A stretch of DNA of 13,607 nt from CAZIRO01 sp964541595 (lineage in GTDB: Bacteria; Acidobacteriota; HRBIN11). A program made the position numbers and the translations under genes. Shown here in pieces: positions 1-6,411 of this stretch; position 1 is the stretch's first letter; every line of letters starts with the position of its first letter. The stretch lies in NCBI GenBank assembly GCA_964541595.1, contig CAZIRO010000064.1, forward strand, positions 1 through 13,607, written 5' to 3'. The notes beneath the pieces were generated by a model. That model had not been told where the DNA came from. It was given only the letters and a program-made list of their open reading frames with translations, and searched no databases.

Positions 1-600
1 GTCGCGTGCCCATGTGTTTCGGAAATCGGGACCGTGCACGTGAAAGAATTCCGGGTTCACTCCCAGGGGGATTCGATAGACCCGACGCGGGTGGTATTGA
101 CAGCGGACGCGGTCGAACAACAGCCGTGAACCGACGGTTACGGCTGTTGCACGGCGCAGCGCCTGCAATAGCATGTAGTGGTTGAGCACACTTTGCAGGC
201 CACCGTAGCCGATGTCCGGAAACGTCACGGTTTCGCCCCCCATAATGGAGACGACAACCGGAATATGGCATCGTCGGCCCAGCAGGGTGGCCAGATATCC
301 GGGTTCATCGCCCCAGAATGCGTGTACAACATCCGGGGACCAGTCACGCAGCAGGCGGTACAGGTGCAGAAACGTCTGCAGAAGCCATCGGACCCGTTGT
401 ATACCCCGTACCTGACCGCCCCCGAACGTGCACACGGGAATTGCATCCACCGTGTATGCATCGACGCGATAGGGATACCGCAGTGAGAAGATCCGGAGTT
501 CCGCATACGTACGCATTGCGCGCGCAAGGTGACGCAATACAGGAATCGCCCAGTCAAAGTCGTCTGCACTGTATCCGGGAACGATCCACGCCACGCGCAT
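1..600 (-). CDS. GT4-type glycosyltransferase, N-terminal part (cut by window edge)
   Basis: This frame stays open from an ATG at 598-600 to the left edge, giving 200 codons with no stop, so the gene continues outside the window. The translation looks like the N-terminal acceptor-binding Rossmann domain of a family GT4 glycosyltransferase. It starts MRVAWIVPGYSADDFDWAIP, then has the segment PDVVHAFWGDEPGYLATLLG near residues 80-100, and ends with IPLGVNPEFFH, which resembles the usual GT4 linker motif I-x-x-GV(N/D)-x-x-x-F. The catalytic C-terminal domain with the E-x7-E motif lies beyond the edge. A GGAG lies 11 bases upstream of the start, a loose spacing. The start is only 3 bases after the stop of the upstream methyltransferase gene, so translation is probably coupled. 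Sugar donor and acceptor are unknown; the neighbours suggest glycosylation of a radical-SAM/methyltransferase-modified product. Confidence 0.8.
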   Translation of the reverse strand, partial: MRVAWIVPGYSADDFDWAIPVLRHLARAMRTYAELRIFSLRYPYRVDAYTVDAIPVCTFGGGQVRGIQRVRWLLQTFLHLYRLLRDWSPDVVHAFWGDEPGYLATLLGRRCHIPVVVSIMGGETVTFPDIGYGGLQSVLNHYMLLQALRRATAVTVGSRLLFDRVRCQYHPRRVYRIPLGVNPEFFHVHGPDFRNTWARD

Positions 601-603
601 GGG

Positions 604-1374
604 TCACAATGCTCCGTTTCGTATGGCGATGAACAACCAGGGTTCCATCGACGCGAACTGTCGGCCGTATCGAAAGGTGCGCCATCGAAACTGCAGTGCC
701 GGGAGGAGCAAACCGGGGCGGCGCAGGATCCGCAATCGGCGGAGCCATTTGTACAGGCGGTGCGCATGTTCCGCACGGACGGATGTGGGTTGAACGCGCA
801 TGGTTTCTTGCACGGTGAAACCGGTATCCTGTAGCGCCTGGATCCATCCCATGCGGTCGAGCGGTTCCACGGCTGCCGGGATTCCGAACATCGCCAGGGA
901 CAGTGCGTTCAGTCGGTGTACGGTGGTCACAGCGGTTCCCGGTTTCCAGATGCGTTCGATCAGGACGAGGAAACCACCGGGCCGCAAAATACGGTAACAC
1001 TCCGCAAGCAGAGGTCGGAGCGGCAGCAGAGCCACGACGGATTCGGCATAGATCCCGTCCAGTACGGCATCGCGAAACGGCAGACCGATGGCTGCATCGG
1101 CCAGAATGCAGTGCACCCACGATGTGCATCGGTGCATGTGGATACGTCGACGCGCGGCTTTCAGCATTCCGTGCAGTCGGTCCAGGGCGATCACGTGTAC
1201 CTGGAACGTATGGGCAATCTGTACGGCCGTTGCACCGGTGCCACATCCGAGGTCAAGAATTCGCATGGTCGGACGCAACGGTACACGACGTAACCAGGTT
1301 TCGGTAGCGTATACGCCTCCAGGGTGGAGATACGTCATGTCCAGTGCGGCGGCCAGGTCGAAAAACGAGGTCAT
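604..1374 (-). CDS. Class I SAM-dependent methyltransferase (Methyltransf_11-like)
   Basis: 256 residues. SAM-binding motif I is clear (RILDLGCGTG, residues about 38-47), followed by an acidic residue ending beta-2 (VIALD). Later come LPFRDAVLDGIYAESVVALL and the post-motif RILRPGGFLVLIERIW, typical of class I small-molecule or lipid methyltransferases of the UbiE/Methyltransf_11 type. The frame is open further upstream to 1560, but the ATG at 1374 is preferred. An AAGG lies 9 bases upstream, the family begins close to this point, and the longer version would overlap the radical SAM gene by over 100 bases. It is third in the four-gene run, 65 bases after the radical SAM gene and 3 bases before the glycosyltransferase. 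The C-terminal ~60 residues are Arg-rich and may hold the acceptor site. The methyl acceptor cannot be inferred. Confidence 0.85.
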   Translation of the reverse strand: MTSFFDLAAALDMTYLHPGGVYATETWLRRVPLRPTMRILDLGCGTGATAVQIAHTFQVHVIALDRLHGMLKAARRRIHMHRCTSWVHCILADAAIGLPFRDAVLDGIYAESVVALLPLRPLLAECYRILRPGGFLVLIERIWKPGTAVTTVHRLNALSLAMFGIPAAVEPLDRMGWIQALQDTGFTVQETMRVQPTSVRAEHAHRLYKWLRRLRILRRPGLLLPALQFRWRTFRYGRQFASMEPWLFIAIRNGAL

Positions 1375-1439
1375 GGTGTGTGACCTTGAAACACGGACCC
1401 GATGGGCTTCAACCGGTGAGCCGTCGCAGCTCGATGAAG

Positions 1440-2927
1440 TCAGAATCCGCTCGTTTCGGGTCGCTGATAATGCATGAGTCGATGCAGGATTTCGAGTTCC
1501 AGCGGGAATGTATAGATCTGCCATCGATACCGCCAGCCGCTCAGGAGTCGAAGGACCCATCGACGTATGCCCTGTAACCGCACGTCTGTCACGGTGGGAT
1601 AATACGCGTGCAGTACCCGTTCAAAATTGCGCACCCGCCGGTGCAGGGATTTTCGTATCCAGGGCATCTGTCGGCTTCGCCGCTGTGCGAAAGCCTGCCA
1701 TTCCGGAGTCAGCCACTCCTCTAAAGTCTCCGGGAAGCGAAACCCCCGGGCACGCGCCGTATCGTACAGATCCCCGGACAGCGGTACCGGTGTATATATG
1801 TACATGACGATTTCGGCCTCGGGGTTGACAGACTTGAGACGCCGGATGAACGCAATGGTTTGCGCGGTATCCGCCTCGGGATCCGGTGGGTTACCCAGAA
1901 TAAAAGAGAACTCCGGAATGATTTCGTATCGACGCATGCGTGCAGCCAGTTCGAGTGTTTGTTCGGGGGTGACTGTCCCCCCTTTGTTCATGCGATGCAG
2001 GGTTTTTGGTGAACCAGACTCGGCACCGATAAAAACCATCCGCAAACCGCTGCGTTGTAACCGTTTCCATGTGCTGTCCGCGTACCGCGATAGCGTATCC
2101 ACCCGCGCCTCTCCCCACCATGCGATTCCCAGAGGTGTGATGCGTTCGGCAAACTCGGCCACGCGGTCTTCAGACACGAAAAAGTTGTTGTCAAAAAACT
2201 CGATGGCGTTGGCGCCCCAGGTGCGTGCGAGACGATGGACAACCCGTGCGGTGCGTTCCGCAGACTGCGCATACCATCTGCCGTTGACCATATTCACCAC
2301 AGCGCAGAAGTTGCAGAAAAACGGGCATCCGTAACTCGAGTGATGCGACAGCGTGCGGGTACCGAGGCAGGTTCTGCGAATATAACGGTCCATTGCCACG
2401 CGGTGGTAGGGAAAATCGGGGAGTCGGTCCGGATGCGGGATCGGAGGCATCGGTCGTACCACGATTCGACCTGTGACAGCATCCAGATATACCAGTCCGG
2501 GAACGTCTCCCGGATCGGTGTCCCGGGATAGGGTATCGATCAGTGCGGGGAATGCGAGATCGGCATGTCCCCGAATCACATAGTCCACATACGGCGCGCG
2601 TACACAGACATCCGCGTGTTGCGTGGGAAAGTAGCCACCCCAGACGATCGCCAGGTGCGGATAACGGGCTTTGAGGTGGCGACAGTGATGGACCGCATGG
2701 ACAAGTTGCAAACCGGGCATGACCGTGACGCCCAGAACGCGTGCATGGAGATCCTCAATTGCGCGCGCCAGCGCGGATAACGGGTCGGGCGTCAGGTTTC
2801 CGTCCACGATGACATAGGGCACCCGATTTTCAAGTAGGGCACCAAGCGCGAGCAGGGACAACGGCAGGATCGCCTTGCGCTGACGGTTGCTCGGTGGATT
2901 GTACAGTACGACTGCGGTTGCATTCAT
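1440..2927 (-). CDS. B12-binding-type radical SAM protein (class B-like)
   Basis: 495 residues in two recognisable parts. Residues about 5-130 resemble the cobalamin-binding Rossmann domain (LYNPP start, LPLSLLALGALLE, VWGGYFPTQHADV, VDYVIRGHADLAFPAL). The usual GEGE-like segment reads RGHADLAF, and I see no clear DxHxxG cobalamin ligand, so B12 use is uncertain. Residues about 190-420 are a radical SAM core: C201-x3-C205-x2-C208 (YGCPFFCNFC) for the 4Fe-4S cluster, a FFDNNFF strand, and FIGAESGS at 299-306. Arg/Trp-rich C-terminal segments follow. The start at 2927 overlaps the upstream methyltransferase stop by 4 bases (ATGA), indicating translational coupling; the open frame extends to 3080 but that part lies inside the other gene. 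Relatives methylate unactivated carbons or rearrange lipids, hopanoids, chlorins and natural products. The substrate here is unknown. Confidence 0.88.
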   Translation of the reverse strand: MNATAVVLYNPPSNRQRKAILPLSLLALGALLENRVPYVIVDGNLTPDPLSALARAIEDLHARVLGVTVMPGLQLVHAVHHCRHLKARYPHLAIVWGGYFPTQHADVCVRAPYVDYVIRGHADLAFPALIDTLSRDTDPGDVPGLVYLDAVTGRIVVRPMPPIPHPDRLPDFPYHRVAMDRYIRRTCLGTRTLSHHSSYGCPFFCNFCAVVNMVNGRWYAQSAERTARVVHRLARTWGANAIEFFDNNFFVSEDRVAEFAERITPLGIAWWGEARVDTLSRYADSTWKRLQRSGLRMVFIGAESGSPKTLHRMNKGGTVTPEQTLELAARMRRYEIIPEFSFILGNPPDPEADTAQTIAFIRRLKSVNPEAEIVMYIYTPVPLSGDLYDTARARGFRFPETLEEWLTPEWQAFAQRRSRQMPWIRKSLHRRVRNFERVLHAYYPTVTDVRLQGIRRWVLRLLSGWRYRWQIYTFPLELEILHRLMHYQRPETSGF

Positions 2928-3937
2928 CCTGCGGGTGCTCCGTGGTGAATATGCGGTCTCGGAGGTGTATGCGCACGACGTCCGACGAAAATGGCAAACC
3001 GTGCGGGTTCCCGATGACCGAGGATTCGGGCTTTCCACGGGCGTAGCGCCCAGCGTATACCATAAAACGGAAAAATGCACTGCCAGCGGATGCCCAACTG
3101 TTCGGCAAGCGCGTGCAGGCGATCCGCAGTGAGGAAGTTCTCACAGGACAGCGCGTTGGACGGAAATCCGTATAACCGTCGGAACCTATCTTCGCGTTCC
3201 CGTACCATGGCCAGTCCACTGGCGCGGGAACGGTACAGCGGCGTATCCATGATCACCACACAGCCATCACGTCGCAACACCCGAAAGGCTTCCGTCAGTG
3301 CCGTTCCATAGTCGGTGGCGTAGTGGAAGGAGGCGTTGTAGATCGCGAGATCCGCAGTTGCAGGCGCGAAGGGCAGGCGCAAAAAATCGGCCTGGACGGA
3401 TAGGAAAGGCACGTCATAGTGCCGGTGCGCACCCAGACCGTCCCAATCGTCCGTTTGAATGTCCACAGCGGCAACGAAATGACCCCGACACGCGAGTCGA
3501 TACGCCAGCCAACCGTTACCGGCGCCGAGGTCAAAAATGCGCAGGGGACGTTGCACGCGCCGTTCCAGCGGCGTGAGCACCCGTTTGCAGAACGTCACGA
3601 AACTGCGTGCACGGATTTTCCAGTCCCTGCGATGCCGTCCCGTCAGATCCCGAAAGGGTAGTGCGCGATAGTACGCCAGATCGGGACTTCCGCGTCCTTC
3701 TCTGCGGCGAATTTCGGTGTATTCCCGGATAAAGCGGGCATACGTTGTCTGTTGTTCCAGTGTGAACATGCGCCAGATGCCGTGCACGCGGTCGAACAGA
3801 AAGGATTCTTCCGGACAGCGCAGCCGTTCAGGGGTATCTGCCTGTAAGGGAGATCGGCAATTCGGACAGATCAACGGGAATACCGCGGCGATTGTATACG
3901 GATGCGCGGTCCACGGCAACATGATATGCGTACGCAT
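2924..3937 (-). CDS. SAM-dependent methyltransferase with N-terminal zinc-ribbon-like Cys motif
   Basis: 337 residues, first gene of the minus-strand run. Residues 20-58 contain C24-P-N-C27 and C41-P, like the Trm112/zinc-finger heads fused to some methyltransferases; I see no fourth Cys, so metal binding is uncertain. A basic helical linker follows, then a class I methyltransferase core with motif I IFDLGAGNGW (residues 134-143), an acidic beta-2 end (AAVDIQTDDWDGLGA) and the acceptor-side strand LAIYNASFHYATDY. Further on are VVIMDTPLYRSR and ENFLTADRL. The ATG at 3937 has AGAGG 6 bases upstream. The gene ends in a 4-base ATGA overlap with the radical SAM gene. The methyl acceptor is unknown; the pairing suggests both enzymes act on one product. 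No convincing sigma-70 promoter is visible in the 195 bases upstream. Confidence 0.85.
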   Translation of the reverse strand: MRTHIMLPWTAHPYTIAAVFPLICPNCRSPLQADTPERLRCPEESFLFDRVHGIWRMFTLEQQTTYARFIREYTEIRRREGRGSPDLAYYRALPFRDLTGRHRRDWKIRARSFVTFCKRVLTPLERRVQRPLRIFDLGAGNGWLAYRLACRGHFVAAVDIQTDDWDGLGAHRHYDVPFLSVQADFLRLPFAPATADLAIYNASFHYATDYGTALTEAFRVLRRDGCVVIMDTPLYRSRASGLAMVREREDRFRRLYGFPSNALSCENFLTADRLHALAEQLGIRWQCIFPFYGIRWALRPWKARILGHREPARFAIFVGRRAHTPPRPHIHHGAPAG

Positions 3938-4132
3938 ACAGGACCTCTATTCCCCCACTATATACGGGTGCTTCTATAGTCCATTACCCCGATGGCGTGG
4001 AGATTGAAACAGGTGGCGGGGATCGGGTGTTTTGGAAAGATATGGCGCTGCCGTGTTCTCCAATGGCCACGACAATGCAATCACCATACCCAGGACCGGG
4101 CGACCTCGGATCGATCGTCTCTACAAAACTCC

Positions 4133-4188
4133 TGACACCTGATACCCGACGCCTGAGACCTGACACCTGGGACCCGAGACCTGAGACC
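4133..4188. repeat. Degenerate heptanucleotide tandem array (8 units)
   Basis: Eight uninterrupted 7-base units read on the plus strand: TGACACC, TGATACC, CGACGCC, TGAGACC, TGACACC, TGGGACC, CGAGACC, TGAGACC. The consensus is (T/C)G(A/G)NACC, with almost all variation at units' positions 1, 3 and 4. The phase is exactly 7 throughout. It lies between the divergently arranged minus-strand run starting at 3937 and the tRNA-Arg promoter. ORFs crossing it (GSQVSGLRRRVSG-type translations) are artefacts of the repeat. The same unit recurs at 13423-13527. Confidence 0.9.
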
Positions 4189-4198
4189 ACCCAATCCC

Positions 4199-4227
4199 TT
4201 GACGGTTCCGGCAACGATTCCTAAGAT
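4199..4227 (+). promoter_or_regulatory. Sigma-70-type promoter for tRNA-Arg
   Basis: A -35 box TTGACG (4199-4204, five of six consensus bases) is followed by a 17-base spacer and a -10 box TAAGAT (4222-4227, four of six). Transcription would begin near 4234, about 20 bases before the mature tRNA 5' end. Confidence 0.6.
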
Positions 4228-4254
4228 AGTAGTGCAAAAATATGGCTTCTTTGC

Positions 4255-4331
4255 GCGCCTGTAGCTCAGTTGGATAGAGCGTTGGCCTCCGGAGCCAGAG
4301 GTCGGGGGTTCGAGTCCCTCCAGGCGCGCCA
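4255..4331 (+). tRNA. tRNA-Arg (anticodon CCG)
   Basis: A full cloverleaf can be drawn. The acceptor stem GCGCCTG (4255-4261) pairs with CAGGCGC (4321-4327). The D stem is GCTC/GAGC. The anticodon stem TTGGC/GCCAG encloses loop CTCCGGA, with anticodon CCG at 4289-4291, which reads CGG. The variable loop is AGGTC. The T arm is GGGGG-TTCGAGT-CCCTC with one G-T pair. The discriminator is G and the CCA tail is encoded. The 53-residue membrane protein gene begins 69 bases downstream on the same strand. Confidence 0.96.
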
Positions 4332-4399
4332 TACGGGTCCCTCGCTGTGTGTGGTCATCCATCTGCAATATACGATTTCCCGCGTACAGGAGCCAATCC

Positions 4400-4561
4400 G
4401 TGACATATGCACAACGCATCTTGCTGGCCATTCTCATTCTGCTCGTCGATTTTGTCATCTTTTTCTTGCCGGTACTGGCGCTGTTTGCCGCCTATGTACT
4501 GATCGCGCGTCCCCCCTGGTTCAAGACATGGGTCGATCGGCTGTATGAAGGAACGGCGTAA
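4400..4561 (+). CDS. Small single- or hairpin-spanning membrane protein (53 aa), function unknown
   Basis: I choose the GTG at 4400 because AGGAG (4388-4392) sits exactly 7 bases before it. The frame is open from an ATG at 4349, but that start has no ribosome site and adds an unconvincing segment. The 53-residue product has a short basic N-terminus (MTYAQR) and about 30 hydrophobic residues containing one Asp and one Pro (ILLAILILLVDFVIFFLPVL and onward). A polar aromatic tail with RPPWFKTWVDRLYE follows. It could cross the membrane once with a long helix or twice as a hairpin around the Pro. It lies between tRNA-Arg and the McrC-like gene, 47 bases before the latter's start, and may share its transcript. 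I do not recognise the family. The strong ribosome site and the non-random composition support a real gene. Confidence 0.65.
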   Translation: MTYAQRILLAILILLVDFVIFFLPVLALFAAYVLIARPPWFKTWVDRLYEGTA

Positions 4562-4567
4562 CAACAT

Positions 4568-4605
4568 GGGAATTACGCATTGTGCATTCCCGGCTGAAGT
4601 CGGGA
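4568..4605 (+). promoter_or_regulatory. Two overlapping, mutually exclusive hairpins ahead of the McrC-like start
   Basis: GGGAAT (4568-4573) can pair with ATTCCC (4586-4591), leaving a 12-base loop. Alternatively TCCCG (4588-4592) can pair with CGGGA (4601-4605), plus an inner G-U, leaving a 6-base loop. Both use bases 4588-4591, so only one can form. The second hairpin ends 3 bases before the ATG at 4609 and would cover the only purine-rich stretch that could serve as a ribosome site. Short stems like these can occur by chance, so any regulatory role is inference. Confidence 0.3.
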
Positions 4606-4608
4606 TTG

Positions 4609-6372
4609 ATGGACAAAAAGAGAATCGATAGAAAAAAATACAAAGTAGGCGCAAGGCTTTTAACATGCGTGTCAGAGAGTGAGTCTGTGGGAACGTGGCA
4701 TTGGGCGGGCAACAGGGCATACTGGAAATCCGGTGGGCTGAAAGTATGGTTGGAAGGTGAGGGGGTTCGACTGTGCACTGATGTGGTCCGGGAGAACTGT
4801 CGAAAATTTGGAGTTACGATTGCTGATGTAATCGTACACGGATGGAGAGAACTTTACATACGAGTCGAAGGAGCCGAAGTCAAGTCTGTTCGCCTCGGTC
4901 GTTCCGACGCTTCTCGCCGTCAAGGAGAATGGCGATTCATATTCCGCAATTACCTCGGCAAAAGTGCGATTCATGTTACATTGACTGACGGTCGAGGTAT
5001 CGTTACGGATCCCATTGAAGTTGTATCCCTGAAAACACCTCTGGACAGACCCTGGGACCCGCTCTTCTATCCCCGCTTCCTGCGTGCTCTCCTGAATGAT
5101 CTGGCGCGTATCCTTACGACGCTTCCGTTTGAATCCTCGGCACCCACCGCATATCCTACGGAAGAATTTGCTCGGCCGCCCGCACCTGTGTTCGTGCTGC
5201 ATGTGCTTGTTCAGTATGCCGATACGATTCGCACTGCGCTGCAGACCGTCCTCCGGAATCCCCATCGCCGTCTCGTTTCTGAAGATCGATGGGTCCACGT
5301 GTACGAGGCCGACACCGTGGATGCGGATACGGTGCTTGCAATGGTGCATCATCCCGAGCATCTGCACCGTTCAGATGCTCATCGCATTTCCCGGTACCTC
5401 CGGGGGTTTGTGCCGCGGCGAGTGTTCGAGCACCGGGTTACTGAGACGTTTGATACTCCCGAAAACCGATTTATCCGCCATTTTATCGATACCCTGCTCT
5501 TCTGGTGTGCCGAACTGCAGCGCATTGGACTGGCGAGTGGTCGGGGTGTTCAGGGTCAATTGAACATCATAATCGATCTACAGGACTTCTTGCGATTTGT
5601 TCGCGCAGTGCCGCTCTTTGCTGATGTCGGAGCAATGGTCCGCTTTCCCGCATCGTCCCAGGTGCTGATGAAACGAGACGGTTACCGGGAGTGCTTGCAA
5701 ATCTACCGGTTGCTGCATCTCGCGCGTATTCCCTTCTTTGAGCGATTGCAAGATGCGATCGATAACCGGCAGATTGACGTGCTGTATGAGTACTGGTGTT
5801 TCTTCCGACTGGCCGAAGTGCTGGCTCAAGCCCTCGGTGGAGACGGTCCTCGCCTGGTCGGGGAATGGTCGTCCGAGAGAGGAGGACTGCGCTATGGGAT
5901 AAAGGTGCGTTTGCCTCAGGGGTATGAGATTGCCTATAACCGAACGTTCCGGCGAAGGGCACGAAAGGCAGACGAGAAAGAGGCAGCACCCTCGAGTTAT
6001 TCTATTTCTCTGCGACCGGACTTTTCGTTGTTGCGGGACGGTCAACTTGTAGCCGTACTGGACGCCAAGTTCCGATTCGATGAGGAAATCCTTCGGCAAT
6101 GTTCGGAGCAAGCCATTGAAACCCCGAGCGACCGGGGAGACTCTGGTGAGATCGACCGTCCGCAAGAAATGGAGCGGTGGGTGGTGTGGACGGACCTGGT
6201 GAAAATGCATGCATATCGAGACGCGCTGGGGTGTCCCGCTGCTGTGGTTTTGTATCCCGGCAATCGGAGCATATTTTACCGAACGGACGGCAGGACGCTT
6301 TCTTTGCAATTGCAGGATTTTGTATCAGGATCTTTACCGACGGGTATCGGGGCGATCCCTTTTCGGCCATGA
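4609..6372 (+). CDS. McrC-like DUF2357 protein with PD-(D/E)XK nuclease domain
   Basis: 587 residues from the ATG at 4609; a GTG at 4582 in frame is the alternative, and neither has a strong ribosome site. Residues 1-150 are beta-rich and resemble the N-terminal part of DUF2357 proteins. DTPENRF (282-288) is the hallmark of that family. YEYWCFF (393-399) leads into a restriction-endonuclease-like fold with RPDF (D471), a hairpin, then LDAKF (D485, K487): the catalytic D...DxK pattern of PD-(D/E)XK nucleases of the DUF524/McrC type. All key residues are present, so it should be active. By family knowledge it would be the effector that cuts nucleic acid when the AAA+ partner, encoded 39 bases downstream, is engaged. 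The gene order is nuclease first, unlike E. coli mcrB-mcrC. Base composition is more AT-rich by eye than in the minus-strand run, consistent with transfer. Confidence 0.85.
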   Translation: MDKKRIDRKKYKVGARLLTCVSESESVGTWHWAGNRAYWKSGGLKVWLEGEGVRLCTDVVRENCRKFGVTIADVIVHGWRELYIRVEGAEVKSVRLGRSDASRRQGEWRFIFRNYLGKSAIHVTLTDGRGIVTDPIEVVSLKTPLDRPWDPLFYPRFLRALLNDLARILTTLPFESSAPTAYPTEEFARPPAPVFVLHVLVQYADTIRTALQTVLRNPHRRLVSEDRWVHVYEADTVDADTVLAMVHHPEHLHRSDAHRISRYLRGFVPRRVFEHRVTETFDTPENRFIRHFIDTLLFWCAELQRIGLASGRGVQGQLNIIIDLQDFLRFVRAVPLFADVGAMVRFPASSQVLMKRDGYRECLQIYRLLHLARIPFFERLQDAIDNRQIDVLYEYWCFFRLAEVLAQALGGDGPRLVGEWSSERGGLRYGIKVRLPQGYEIAYNRTFRRRARKADEKEAAPSSYSISLRPDFSLLRDGQLVAVLDAKFRFDEEILRQCSEQAIETPSDRGDSGEIDRPQEMERWVVWTDLVKMHAYRDALGCPAAVVLYPGNRSIFYRTDGRTLSLQLQDFVSGSLPTGIGAIPFRP

Positions 6373-6411
6373 CACAGTACGCATTCAGGTTGACCGAAAG
6401 AGGGTTCGTCA

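Noticed and set aside
225..776. Cys-rich 183-codon minus-strand frame
   Set aside because: It lies out of frame across the glycosyltransferase and methyltransferase genes, both of which have clear family motifs; the Cys content is a by-product of the other frame.
554..1246. 230-codon minus-strand frame
   Set aside because: Shadow of the methyltransferase at 604-1374, whose DLGCGTG and PGG motifs lie in the other frame; the composition is Arg/Pro/His-rich and featureless.
4133..4188. CRISPR array
   Set aside because: The units are 7 bases with no spacers and no cas genes nearby; it is a degenerate simple tandem repeat.
3984..4214. Minus-strand frame reading SGLGSQVSGLRRRVSGV
   Set aside because: The repeating peptide comes from translating the heptamer array; there is no ribosome site and no domain.
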